Below are positions 35,416-44,398 of a stretch of 64,000 bases of DNA, one piece after another. Each line of letters begins with the position of its first letter. Position 1 is the first letter of the stretch. The DNA is from Candidatus Villigracilis affinis (GTDB lineage: Bacteria; Chloroflexota; Anaerolineae; Anaerolineales; Villigracilaceae): positions 434,001-498,000 of the forward strand of contig JADKEA010000019.1 in NCBI GenBank assembly GCA_016718275.1, given 5' to 3'. Below the pieces are notes generated by a model. That model was not told the DNA's origin. It made no database searches and worked only from the letters and a program-made list of their open reading frames with translations. A program made the translations under genes and the position numbers.

Positions 35416-35939
35416 TGAGCGTTGTTTATATCTTCTGGATGTATGTCCTCCTCTTTGGCATCGTCGGCGCCATGCGCGGATGGGCCAAGGAATTGATGGT
35501 CATCTTCAGCGTGATCACCGCGCTGGCGGTCAACCTTCTGCTGGAGAAATACATTCCCCTTGTCCGCGACCTCGATAAAACCACCAGTTCCGTTTTTTGG
35601 ATCCGCAGCATCATCCTGATCACACTGGTTTTCTTCGGGTACCAGACTGTGAACATCTCGCGCTTTGCCTCCAAGGCTGCACGTGAGCGTTTACAGGATT
35701 CCATGTTCGGCTCGGTACTGGGCGGCTTTAATGGCTATTTGGTTGCAGGTTCCGTTCTTTTCTACAACCATATGGCAAACTACCCGTATCCGCACATCAT
35801 CAGCCGGGCCGTCGACCCTGCCATCGCCCAGGCAATTGAAACGATGATGAAATACATGCCCCCGCGCTTTTTGGGCGAACCAAGTATATACTTTGCAGTC
35901 ATCATCGTTTTGATCTTCATTATCGTGGTGTATATCTAG
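35412..35939 (+). CDS. CvpA-like membrane protein within the dcw cluster
   Basis: 175 residues, four or five hydrophobic segments. The N-terminal part (MRGWAKELMVIFSVITALA, about 20-40) resembles CvpA/colicin V production proteins, which have a similar small-residue first hairpin; the match is moderate. The C-terminal end is a bare membrane helix ending at the stop codon. It overlaps murG by four bases (ATGA), so the product is made together with division proteins. Role unknown; a helper of cell-wall export or division is inferred only from position. Confidence 0.7.
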   Translation: MMSVVYIFWMYVLLFGIVGAMRGWAKELMVIFSVITALAVNLLLEKYIPLVRDLDKTTSSVFWIRSIILITLVFFGYQTVNISRFASKAARERLQDSMFGSVLGGFNGYLVAGSVLFYNHMANYPYPHIISRAVDPAIAQAIETMMKYMPPRFLGEPSIYFAVIIVLIFIIVVYI

Positions 35940-36009
35940 CGGTTGGCTATGAGCGATTGGCTTGTGGCTAGATCCCAATCGCTAACAGCAAACAGCTAGG
36001 AGCTAAATT

Positions 36010-37395
36010 ATGAAACGCGTTCACTTCATCGGCATCGGAGGTTCAGGGCTTTCCGCCATCGCACGCCTGCTCAAAGAGAGCGGCTACGATGTAACGGGCT
36101 CTGACCGCACGCTTTCGCAGTTCGCGATCGACCTGCAGAATAGCGGTGTCAGCATTTATGTGGGTCATCATCCGCGCAATGTTTCGGGCGCGGATATCGT
36201 GATCCGTTCCTCCGCCATTCCCGATGATAACGTTGAGGTGGATGCCGCCAAACGCGCAGGCATTCCTGTTTACAAGCGTTCCGATTTCCTCGGTCAGTTA
36301 ATGTCCGAGAAGACCGGTATTGCGGTGGCAGGCACACACGGCAAAACCACCACCACTGCCATGATCGCGTGGATGTTAACTGCGATGAATCGTGATCCTT
36401 CCTTCATTGTGGGAGGCACGTTGAACAACCTGAAGGTCAATGCGCGGGCGGGCAAAGGCAGCCCCTTTGTGATCGAAGCGGATGAATATGACCGCATGTT
36501 CCTGGGACTCAAACCGCATATTGCCGTGGTGACCAACCTGGAACATGACCATCCTGATTGTTATCCGACCTTTGATGACATGTATTCCGCTTTTCAAAGC
36601 TTTGTAGATCTGCTTCCCGCTGATGGCACGTTGATCGTCTGTGCAGAGGATGAAGGCGCGGTCAGTTTGCTTTCTTATGCCCGCAAAAAAGGTTTGAGTG
36701 TGATCTCCTACAGCGTGCAAAGCGAGTTGACCATCAACAGTCCGCAGTGGATGCAGGCGCGCACCCCCAAACCCAATGATCGCGGCGGCTTTGATTTCGC
36801 TGCGATGACGAATATGGGCACTGATTCCGCTTCTGTTGTGAATGTCTCATTGCAAGTGCCGGGACAGCATAATGTGCGAAATGCACTGGCGGCCCTGTCT
36901 GTGGCTGCCACTCTCGGTCTGCCGCTTCAGGAAGCTGCGGATGCTTTGGGTGAATTCACCGGTACCGGACGCCGTTTTGAGATCCGCGGTGAGCAGAAGG
37001 GCGTGACCGTGATCGATGATTACGCTCATCACCCCACTGAGATCCGCGCGACACTGGCAGGTGCCAAGGCGCGTTATCCAAACCGCCGCATTTGGGCGGT
37101 CTGGCAGCCTCATACCTATTCACGCACGCAGACCTTGTTCTTTGAATTCTCCCGCGCATTCAGCGATGCGGATGAAGTGCTGGTGACCGAAATTTATGCC
37201 TCGCGTGAAGCAAAGCAGGAATTTTCCTCTGCCGAAGTGGTGGGCTCCATGCCGCATGCATCTGCGCGTTACACCGGTTCGCTGGATGATACGACGAAGT
37301 ATTTATTGAAAAACCTGCGCTCTGGCGATGTTCTCCTGGTGCTTTCCGCTGGCGATGCGGACCAGATCAGCACGAACGTTTTGAAGAGTTTGTGA
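36010..37395 (+). CDS. murC: UDP-N-acetylmuramate-L-alanine ligase MurC
   Basis: 461 residues. Start RVHFIGIGGSGLSAIARLL, ATP loop VAGTHGKTTTTAMIAWML (about 100), FVIEADEYDRMFLGLKP (about 155), TGRRFEIRGEQKGVTVIDDYAHHPTEI (about 320), and WAVWQPHTYSRTQ. Adds L-Ala to UDP-MurNAc. TAGGAG precedes the ATG; it lies in a spacer of repeated words (GCTAACAGCAAACAGCTAGGAGCTAA) so the ribosome site is part of that repeat-like spacer. The 70-base gap after the CvpA-like gene is the longest in this part of the cluster. Confidence 0.96.
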   Translation: MKRVHFIGIGGSGLSAIARLLKESGYDVTGSDRTLSQFAIDLQNSGVSIYVGHHPRNVSGADIVIRSSAIPDDNVEVDAAKRAGIPVYKRSDFLGQLMSEKTGIAVAGTHGKTTTTAMIAWMLTAMNRDPSFIVGGTLNNLKVNARAGKGSPFVIEADEYDRMFLGLKPHIAVVTNLEHDHPDCYPTFDDMYSAFQSFVDLLPADGTLIVCAEDEGAVSLLSYARKKGLSVISYSVQSELTINSPQWMQARTPKPNDRGGFDFAAMTNMGTDSASVVNVSLQVPGQHNVRNALAALSVAATLGLPLQEAADALGEFTGTGRRFEIRGEQKGVTVIDDYAHHPTEIRATLAGAKARYPNRRIWAVWQPHTYSRTQTLFFEFSRAFSDADEVLVTEIYASREAKQEFSSAEVVGSMPHASARYTGSLDDTTKYLLKNLRSGDVLLVLSAGDADQISTNVLKSL

Positions 37396-37396
37396 A

Positions 37397-37612
37397 ATGA
37401 ATATGTTGGAAAATGAAAAGCAAACCGTCCAGTTTGAGGTGATCGCGCTTCCGCCGTTGAAGATGGCACTATTCCATGCCGTGGATGAGTACCTGACGCG
37501 GGCCGCGCTTGAAACGGCCACCCGTAAACTCTCAGCAATCCCTGTGCTGGGTAATGAGAATTTGGAAAAGCAATCGCTCGAAAAGATCATCGAGCATCTG
37601 GAAAAGAAGTAA
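37397..37612 (+). CDS. Unknown 71-residue protein between murC and murB
   Basis: ATG 37397 begins one base after the murC stop. The protein is acidic to neutral, without membrane span, with an N-terminal beta-like part (TVQFEVIALPPLKMALFHAVDEYL) and a C-terminal charged helix (KQSLEKIIEHLEKK). Codon use resembles the neighbours. No ribosome binding site is clear, but several genes of the cluster lack one. No family recognised. It fills the whole gap between murC and murB, which supports a real gene. Confidence 0.6.
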   Translation: MNMLENEKQTVQFEVIALPPLKMALFHAVDEYLTRAALETATRKLSAIPVLGNENLEKQSLEKIIEHLEKK

Positions 37613-37619
37613 TAAAGAA

Positions 37620-38549
37620 ATGGATATGACCAGATCTGCCCTCAATATTGAAATGCTGCGCCGTCAATTTGGCGATGCCGTGCAGGAGAATGTCTCGCTT
37701 GCGCCGTATACGTCTGCGCGCATTGGCGGCCCGGCGGATGTGGTGGTGACGGTTAAATCAGCAGAAGAATTTGCCAGTGCGATGAAATTCATTTGGGAAA
37801 ACGATTTTCCGTATTACATCCTTGGCGGCGGGTCGAATGTGCTGGTCAGCGACCTGGGTCTGCGCGGGGTGGTGATTTTGAATCGGGCGAAGGAAGTGCG
37901 TTTCGAAAGCGGCGACCAGCCCACAGTCTGGTGTGAAGCGGGTGTTGTTTTCAGCAACCTTGCGAATCGCTGCGCATCCAAAGGTTTGGCAGGTTTGGAA
38001 TGGGCGGCGACAGTCCCCGGTACGGTTGGCGGCGCGGTGTATGGAAATGCGGGCGCGTTCGGCGGAGATGTGTCGATGAATTTGATCTGGGCCGATGTGC
38101 TGACAAAAAACGGACGTGAACGAATGTCTGTTGAGCAAATGGGATATGGTTATCGCACCAGCGTTTTTAAGCGTGGTGAGATTCATGCAATAGTACTTTC
38201 GGCTTTGTTGAGGTTAAAAAATTCAGCAAAAGAGGAAGTGTCTGTTAAAATCGAACAATTCAGCGAACGCCGTAAAGCCACGCAGCCGCCCGGTGCGAGC
38301 ATGGGTTCAATGTTCAAGAATCCTGAAGGCGATCATGCAGGTCGTTTGATCGAAGCTGCGGGACTAAAGGGTACGCGTATCGGTAACGCTGAAATCAGCA
38401 CGCTGCACGGAAATTTTTTTATCAACCACGGCGAGACCAGGGCGGATGATATTCTCGCCTTGATTCGTTTGGTGCAAAAAACTGTACGCGAAAAATTCGG
38501 CGTTCAGTTGGAGTTGGAAGTTGAGCTTGTTGGAGAATGGAACGAATAA
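37620..38549 (+). CDS. murB: UDP-N-acetylenolpyruvoylglucosamine reductase MurB
   Basis: 309 residues from ATG 37620 (a second ATG lies two codons later). The reading from 37509 overlaps the 71-aa gene and is rejected. FAD-binding motifs: APYTSARIGGPADVVV, YYILGGGSNVLVSDLG, AATVPGTVGGAVYGNAGAFG. Substrate part: RKATQPPGASMGSMFKNPEGDHAG and FFINHGETRADDI. Reduces UDP-GlcNAc-enolpyruvate to UDP-MurNAc. MurA is not in the window. Confidence 0.95.
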   Translation: MDMTRSALNIEMLRRQFGDAVQENVSLAPYTSARIGGPADVVVTVKSAEEFASAMKFIWENDFPYYILGGGSNVLVSDLGLRGVVILNRAKEVRFESGDQPTVWCEAGVVFSNLANRCASKGLAGLEWAATVPGTVGGAVYGNAGAFGGDVSMNLIWADVLTKNGRERMSVEQMGYGYRTSVFKRGEIHAIVLSALLRLKNSAKEEVSVKIEQFSERRKATQPPGASMGSMFKNPEGDHAGRLIEAAGLKGTRIGNAEISTLHGNFFINHGETRADDILALIRLVQKTVREKFGVQLELEVELVGEWNE

Positions 38550-38577
38550 GCGTGCAAGCGCTTAACGTTGAAACGAT

Positions 38578-39690
38578 ATGAATAAACTTCGAGTGGCAGT
38601 GTTGTTTGGTGGTCGTTCCGGTGAACATGATGTTTCACTCATGTCTGCACGTTCCGTGCTCAATGCACTGGATCCGGAACGCTACGAGGTGATTCAGATT
38701 GGGATCACTTTGGACGGCAACTGGCTGACCGGCGAAAACACACTGGATGCATTTGAAAAAGGAAATATCAAGGAACTTGATCGCGTTGTGCCTCCCTCGG
38801 AGCCTTCTCATCAGTCGTTGTATGTAGTGCGTTCCACAAAGCTTGGCGATAAACTCGAAACTTTGAGCGGGGTGGATGTGTTCTTCCCCGTTCTGCACGG
38901 TCCCTTTGGAGAAGACGGCACGATCCAGGGTTTGCTTGAACTGGCAGATGTGGCCTATGTGGGGGCGGGTGTGGCTGGTTCATCGGTGGGCATGGACAAG
39001 GGCATCTTCAAAGATGTCATGCGCGCGAACGGCATTCCCATTGTGGATTCGATCCTTGTTCTGCGCGGCGAGATCGAGAAGGATATGCATGCGGTCATCG
39101 AAAAGGTTGAACAGATGGGCGCGTATCCGTTCTTTGCAAAACCTGCCAATCTTGGTTCTTCGGTGGGGATCAGCAAATGCAATTCACGTTCCGACCTTGG
39201 CGAAGGGTTGATGGAAGCAGCGCGCTATGACCGCCGTATTGTGATCGAACGCGGCGTTGGAAATGTGCGTGAGATCGAAGTCAGTGTGCTGGGCAATGAG
39301 CATCCGCAGACATCTGTATGCGGCGAAGTGCTGCCGAGCCGTGAGTTTTATTCCTATGAATCCAAATACATCGATGGCACTTCCGGGCTGCTTATCCCTG
39401 CAAACTTGCCATCGGAAATAAGCGATAAGATCCGCGAGTATGCCGCGCGTGCATACAAGGCGATTGATTGCGCCGGTATGGCGCGCGCCGATTTCTTCTT
39501 TGATAACGATATGAAAAAGATATACCTGAACGAATTGAACACACTGCCGGGCTTTACCTCCATCAGCATGTATCCGAAGTTGTGGCAGGCCACCGGCCTG
39601 ACCTACCCGCAGCTGGTTGACCGCTTGATCGAACTTGCATTTGAGCGCAAAGCACAGCGCGATCACACCGAACGACGGAGGGCGGCATGA
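38578..39690 (+). CDS. ddl: D-alanine-D-alanine ligase
   Basis: 370 residues. N-domain VAVLFGGRSGEHDVSLMSARSV, VFFPVLHGPFGEDGTIQGLLEL, YVGAGVAGSSVGMDKGIFKDVM, ATP-grasp FFAKPANLGSSVGISK, and C-terminal YLNELNTLPGFTSISMYPKLW. All catalytic elements are intact. Makes the D-Ala-D-Ala dipeptide for MurF. The start lacks a visible ribosome site. Its stop overlaps ftsQ (ATGA). Confidence 0.96.
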   Translation: MNKLRVAVLFGGRSGEHDVSLMSARSVLNALDPERYEVIQIGITLDGNWLTGENTLDAFEKGNIKELDRVVPPSEPSHQSLYVVRSTKLGDKLETLSGVDVFFPVLHGPFGEDGTIQGLLELADVAYVGAGVAGSSVGMDKGIFKDVMRANGIPIVDSILVLRGEIEKDMHAVIEKVEQMGAYPFFAKPANLGSSVGISKCNSRSDLGEGLMEAARYDRRIVIERGVGNVREIEVSVLGNEHPQTSVCGEVLPSREFYSYESKYIDGTSGLLIPANLPSEISDKIREYAARAYKAIDCAGMARADFFFDNDMKKIYLNELNTLPGFTSISMYPKLWQATGLTYPQLVDRLIELAFERKAQRDHTERRRAA

Positions 39691-40724
39691 GCGATCGACA
39701 GAGACCCACCCGTGCCGAGATCGCACGCCAGCGCCGTAATCAGCGCACCAGAAAAGAACTGGAACTGACCAGCAAGCGTGCATTGAAACCCATGCAGTCT
39801 GTCACTTCGCGCGTGCCTGAAATCGTTGTGGCTCCCAAGACCCGCCAGGCCGCACCGCGCCGCCGATTTAATATCGCGCTGGGATTGCCGGAGATCCACC
39901 TGCACAAGCCCCAGTTTCGTATGCCTCAGTTTCGCATGCCGCGCATCCGCCCGAGTTGGCGGTTGACCTCTTTCCTTATCATCGTATTTTTTGGTGCGGC
40001 AATCTATTTTTCGTTGACCCTGCCTTATTTCCACGTGCCGAACATCACCCTGCTGGGCGGCGGACGCTTGAGCCGTGAAGAGATCGAAGCGGTGCTTGGC
40101 GTGAACGGCCAATCCATTTTTACGGTTCAACCTGATGAAATGGAAATCCGCCTGCGTATGAATTATCCGGAATTGGCTTCAGTGGATGTCAATGCTTATT
40201 TGCCGAACCATGTTTACATTACAGTAGTGGAGCGTGAGCCTGTCATCCTGTGGCAGCAGGGCGGTGGATTTACATGGATCGACGCAGCCGGTGTGGCATT
40301 TCGTCCGCGTGGTGCTGTATCGACTCTTGTCCCTGTGAACGGTCTTTCCACGCCGCCAGCTGGTCTGGCCACATCTGACGATCCGCTTAGCCCGATGCCG
40401 TACATATCAAAGGAATTGGTGGAAGCGATCCTCATTCTTGCTCCGAATGTGCCCGCCGGTTCAACGATGTTTTACGATGCGGCCAATGGACTCGGTTGGG
40501 AAGACAGTCGCGGCTGGAAGGCATATTTCGGCACAAGTGCCAATGACATGCCGTTGAAGGTGCGCGTGTATCAATCCCTCGTTGCTTCCCTTGAGGGCCG
40601 TGGAAAGGTTCCAGTATTTATCAGTGTTGTATATCCCGATGCGCCTTTTTATCGAATGGCTGATTTTGAAGAGGATGCAACAGAAGTCACAACAGAAGAC
40701 TTGACCGTGGAAGATGGACAATAA
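39687..40724 (+). CDS. ftsQ: FtsQ/DivIB cell-division protein
   Basis: 345 residues. Long basic cytoplasmic N-terminus (RPTRAEIARQRRNQRTRKEL, about 1-90) with a short repeated QFRMP, one membrane helix (about 92-115), then the POTRA domain (FHVPNITLLGGGRLSREEIEAVLG) and the FtsQ beta domain (PNHVYITVVEREPVILWQQ). Single-span scaffold of the divisome. Overlaps ddl by four bases; five bases precede ftsA. The last about 20 residues are acidic (EEDATEVTTEDLTVEDG). Confidence 0.92.
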   Translation: MSDRQRPTRAEIARQRRNQRTRKELELTSKRALKPMQSVTSRVPEIVVAPKTRQAAPRRRFNIALGLPEIHLHKPQFRMPQFRMPRIRPSWRLTSFLIIVFFGAAIYFSLTLPYFHVPNITLLGGGRLSREEIEAVLGVNGQSIFTVQPDEMEIRLRMNYPELASVDVNAYLPNHVYITVVEREPVILWQQGGGFTWIDAAGVAFRPRGAVSTLVPVNGLSTPPAGLATSDDPLSPMPYISKELVEAILILAPNVPAGSTMFYDAANGLGWEDSRGWKAYFGTSANDMPLKVRVYQSLVASLEGRGKVPVFISVVYPDAPFYRMADFEEDATEVTTEDLTVEDGQ

Positions 40725-40729
40725 TAAAG

Positions 40730-41974
40730 ATGGATGAAATCGTAGTTGGCATAGATGTAGGCACAACCAAGATCTGCACCCTCGTCGGACGTGTGGAGGA
40801 TGCAAAGTCCATTCGGATTCTTGGCGTGGGTATTGAACCCTCCGACGGAATCCGCAAGGGGATCATTGTCGATCTTGCTGCCGCATCGCAAGCCATTAAA
40901 CGTTCGGTTGAAAAAGCGGAGAATACCTCCGGGTTGGAAATTACCACTGGATTGGTCAGCCTGGCGGGCGCGCATGTTTCATCAGTGAACAGCCGCGGCA
41001 CGTCTGGCATTCCCGGCGGAATCATCGATGCAATGGATATTGCCCGCGCGCTTGAACAGGCGCAGGCGGTGGCCATTCCGCATGACCGCGAGATCGTGCA
41101 TGTGATTCAACGCGGCATGACCGTGGATGGACAGGAAGGCGTGCGGACTCCCATCGGGATGCACGGCTACAAGATCGAAGTTGAAACACACATTATCACT
41201 GCGGCTGCGGCCACGGTGGATAACCTTCGTCAATGTGTTGGCGCGGCCGGGGTTGAGATTCAGCAATTCGTCTTGAATCCGCTGGCCTCTGCTGAAGTGG
41301 TGTTGACAGAACAGGAACGTCAGATGGGTGTCGCAGTCTGCGATATCGGCGGTGGTACGACTGATCTGGCGATCTATGTGAATGGCGATGTCTGGCATAC
41401 GATGGTTCTGGCCGTTGGCGGGAACCACGTCACACAAGATATCGCGCACGGCTTGCGCCTTCCAATGGCTCAGGCTGAAGATGTGAAAAAGCAACAGGGA
41501 TATGCAATTCGGTCCGATATTGCGAGCGATGAATATTTCTCCATCCGCCCGTTCGGCGAAGATCATGATGTGAAGATCAATCGCCAGGACCTTGCCCACA
41601 TTATCGAAGCCCGCATCGAAGAGACCTTTCGCCTGATTCTGCAGGAAGTGAAACGCTCCGGCTACGACGGATTGCTTCCCGCTGGCATGGTGTTGACCGG
41701 TGGTACATCAGCATTGCCGGGCATCAAACAGATCGCCAGTGAAGTATTGGGCATGTCGGTACGCACTGCGCAACCGGAGAATCTGACGGGTCTTGTTGAC
41801 AAACTTGGTTCCCCCGCGTATTCCACAAGCGTTGGTTTACTGCGCTGGGCTACGACCATGCGCGATCACGATATGATCGTTACAAGCGGCAACAAGAATC
41901 GCCGCAGATCGAGAGGAGAAAGCTCTATGAATTTGGATTCGATCAAAAATTGGATGAAGCGGCTGCTACCCTAG
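40730..41974 (+). CDS. ftsA: Cell-division actin homologue FtsA
   Basis: 414 residues. Actin-type phosphate 1 VGIDVGTTKICTLVG (about 5), 1C domain with ISGVNSRGTSGIPGG-like segment SSVNSRGTSGIPGG, phosphate 2 VCDIGGGTTDLAIY (about 205), adenosine site GMVLTGGTSALPGI (about 320). The C-terminal amphipathic helix LDSIKNWMKRLLP serves as the membrane-targeting sequence that anchors FtsZ. Directly precedes ftsZ, as usual. Confidence 0.96.
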   Translation: MDEIVVGIDVGTTKICTLVGRVEDAKSIRILGVGIEPSDGIRKGIIVDLAAASQAIKRSVEKAENTSGLEITTGLVSLAGAHVSSVNSRGTSGIPGGIIDAMDIARALEQAQAVAIPHDREIVHVIQRGMTVDGQEGVRTPIGMHGYKIEVETHIITAAAATVDNLRQCVGAAGVEIQQFVLNPLASAEVVLTEQERQMGVAVCDIGGGTTDLAIYVNGDVWHTMVLAVGGNHVTQDIAHGLRLPMAQAEDVKKQQGYAIRSDIASDEYFSIRPFGEDHDVKINRQDLAHIIEARIEETFRLILQEVKRSGYDGLLPAGMVLTGGTSALPGIKQIASEVLGMSVRTAQPENLTGLVDKLGSPAYSTSVGLLRWATTMRDHDMIVTSGNKNRRRSRGESSMNLDSIKNWMKRLLP

Positions 41975-42100
41975 TAATTGACTTTCTTCTTCAAAAAGGA
42001 AGAAGAAAAGTTTAATGAGAAGATTCACAAAGATCGTTTAAAACCTTTTAAAAATCGGCATTCTCGTTTAAGATTGGCATACCCTTGCCAGGAGGAACAC

Positions 42101-43263
42101 ATGGACTCGAACAAAAGAAATCCAAATACCGAAGCCTTCGCCCGTATCAAAGTGATCGGCGTTGGTGGTGCTGGTCAGAACGCAGTCAACCGCATGATGG
42201 AAGAAGGTATCCAGGGAGTTGAATTCATCTCCTGCAATACCGATGCGCAGGCGTTGACTCTTTCACGCGCGCCCATCCGTGTGCGCCTCGGCGACAAACT
42301 CACACGCGGGCTTGGCGCGGGCGGCGACCCTGAGATCGGCCGCAAAGCCGCGGAAGAATCTTCCGACGAACTCTACAACGTGCTCAAGGGTGCGGACATG
42401 GTCTTCGTCACGGCTGGCATGGGCGGCGGTACAGGAACAGGCGCTGCTCCTGTTGTTGCGCAGGTCGCCAAGGAATGCGGCGCACTCACCATTGGTGTTG
42501 TGACCCGTCCGTTCACCTTTGAAGGCGGAAAGCGCACCCAGTCCGCTGAGGCGGGTGTAACCAAGATGAAGGAACACGCGCACACCCTCATCTCGATCCC
42601 GAATGATCGTTTGCTCCAACTTGCAGATAAGAAATCATCCCTGCAGGATGCCTTCCGCATGGCGGATGAAGTTCTGCATCAGGGCATTCAAGGCATCTCC
42701 GAACTCATCACCATTCCTGGTTTGATCAACCTCGACTTCGCCGATGTTCGTGCGATCATGTCCGAGGGCGGCGCGGCATTGATGGCAGTAGGCCGCGGCT
42801 CAGGCGATGAACGCGCCAAGACCGCCGCCGAGCAGGCCATCTCCAGCCAGTTGCTTGATATCACCATTGACGGCGCGCGAGGCGTACTCTTCAACGTGAC
42901 CGGCGGCTCCAACATGACCCTCTTCGAGGTCAATCAGGCTGCGGCCATCATTCGCGAAACCGCGCATCCCGATGTCAACATGATCTTCGGTGCGGTTATC
43001 GATCCTGAAATGGGTGACGAGATCCGCTGTACGGTCATCGCGACGGCTTTGAGCGCACCAGCGTTCCGCGCCGCGCATTGGAACGCCCCGTCCGCAATGA
43101 GAAGCCTGCTGCTTCGGCTGGTTCATTGTTCACATCACGCCCGAGCGAATCGGTCAGCGTCAGCGCCGATTACAAAACCCCGAGCGAATCCAAGTCTGCG
43201 TCACAGCCTTCCATCAGCAATGACGACTTGGATATCCCGACCTTCTTGAGAAATAGAAGATAA
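42101..43263 (+). CDS. ftsZ: Cell-division GTPase FtsZ, with a reading-frame break near the C-terminus
   Basis: Start ATG 42101 (AGGAGG eight bases upstream). GTPase core is complete: IKVIGVGGAGQNAVNRM, tubulin signature GGGTGTGAAPVVA, RGVLFNVTGGSNMTL, up to DPEMGDEIRCTVIAT. After about base 43045-43066 the expected sequence moves to the -1 frame, which gives RRALERPVRNEKP, a Ser-rich linker and the conserved C-terminal peptide DDLDIPTFLRNRR ending at 43263. The uninterrupted frame instead runs into an unrelated basic tail ending at 43249. The span 42101-43263 is one base short of a multiple of three, so a one-base loss (real or a sequencing error) best explains it. Without repair the FtsA-binding tail is lost. 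Forms the cytokinetic ring. Confidence 0.93.
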
Positions 43264-43275
43264 ATAATAAAGATG

Positions 43276-43313
43276 AGACCCTAAAGGTTTTCGAAACCTT
43301 TAGGGTCTTTTTG
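43276..43313 (+). terminator. Terminator of the dcw cluster
   Basis: Perfect 15-bp stem AGACCCTAAAGGTTT with a three-base loop and T run, 12 bases after the ftsZ stop. Confidence 0.94.
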
Positions 43314-43345
43314 TTTAAAAGAATAAATGCAGCGCACCCGTCTAC

Positions 43346-44398
43346 TTATAAATCTTCTCTCATTACCCCTGCAAATTGCAAAATGAAATCTGCGCCGTAG
43401 GCTTTGCTTGGGGTTTGAAAACCAATTTTGTAATCTTCAGAAGTGATACGTTGCATGATTTCGACAGCCGTCAACGCGGTCAGATGATAGGCTTCGGGTG
43501 TGCGCAACTTCGCGCGGACCGTTTGTTTTCCATCCGTTGCTTCGGCGATCATCAGGCTGAATCCATTTTCGTTTTGGTTGCGTGAAGGACCTGTCTTGAG
43601 AAATATTCCGATCAGCCATTTGATGAAATCTTTTGCGGTACGGTTGTACAACAAGAATCCAAAATAACGCGTGAGGCGCATCCCGTTGACCATCGCAGCG
43701 GGGAAGCCCATATACGCCGTCACATTCGGGATGCCCGTGCTGTGATACGCCGTGCTCACATCACCCCAGCCAACCGAAACCACACGCGAAGGTCCACGCC
43801 CAAAATCCACCTGCTTGCTGCCCCACACATTTGGAACGGAGACGATCTTTCCATCGCGGCGGATACGTCCCTGCCGCTGCATATTCTCGATGCCAGAACG
43901 GGCCGTGCCGCGTGAGACTCCGCTGCCAATACTTTTGATGTAAATTTCAAGATGGGTCGCGCTTTCAAGTTTTTTCGCAACATGCGCGATCAAACAATCC
44001 GATGGCACCACATCAAATCCGCCGCCGGGCAGCAGCATAATGCCTGAACGTTTTGCTTCTTCATCCATCGCGGCCAGCGCTTCAAACCCCTCGATCTCGC
44101 CGCTGATATCTACATAATGCCGCTTGGTGCGGATACATGCCTCCGCCATCTGGCGATACGTCAACACGAACGGGCCTGCGCAATGCAGCACTGCATCCAC
44201 TTCCCGCAAAGCCGAGTCAAGCGCGGCTGTATCATCAATTGAAAACGCACGATATTCCAGTCCGAATTTTTCAGCCTGCGCTTGCAACAATCTTTCATCA
44301 CGCCCCGCAAGCAATGGCCGCATTCCCTCTTTGATAGCCTGTTCAACGATCAAACTTCCAGTGTACCCATACGATCCATAAATCAGAAATTTTTTCAT
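43346..44398 (-). CDS. Saccharopine dehydrogenase-like NAD(P)-binding protein
   Basis: 350 residues from ATG 44398 (GGAGAGG upstream); overlaps the lipoyl ligase stop by four bases. Rossmann start KKFLIYGSYGYTGSLIVEQA, then AVLHCAGPFVLTYRQMAEAC and YVDISGEIEGFEAL. The sequence follows the saccharopine dehydrogenase-like/trans-acting enoyl reductase group (PF03435). LLPGGGFDVVPSDCLIAHVA is also typical. Substrate unknown. Last gene of the operon starting at 47684. Confidence 0.85.
   Translation of the reverse strand: MKKFLIYGSYGYTGSLIVEQAIKEGMRPLLAGRDERLLQAQAEKFGLEYRAFSIDDTAALDSALREVDAVLHCAGPFVLTYRQMAEACIRTKRHYVDISGEIEGFEALAAMDEEAKRSGIMLLPGGGFDVVPSDCLIAHVAKKLESATHLEIYIKSIGSGVSRGTARSGIENMQRQGRIRRDGKIVSVPNVWGSKQVDFGRGPSRVVSVGWGDVSTAYHSTGIPNVTAYMGFPAAMVNGMRLTRYFGFLLYNRTAKDFIKWLIGIFLKTGPSRNQNENGFSLMIAEATDGKQTVRAKLRTPEAYHLTALTAVEIMQRITSEDYKIGFQTPSKAYGADFILQFAGVMREDL

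Noticed and set aside
43040..43080. Programmed -1 frameshift in ftsZ
   Set aside because: No slippery heptamer or downstream structure at the switch; a one-base error or mutation is simpler.
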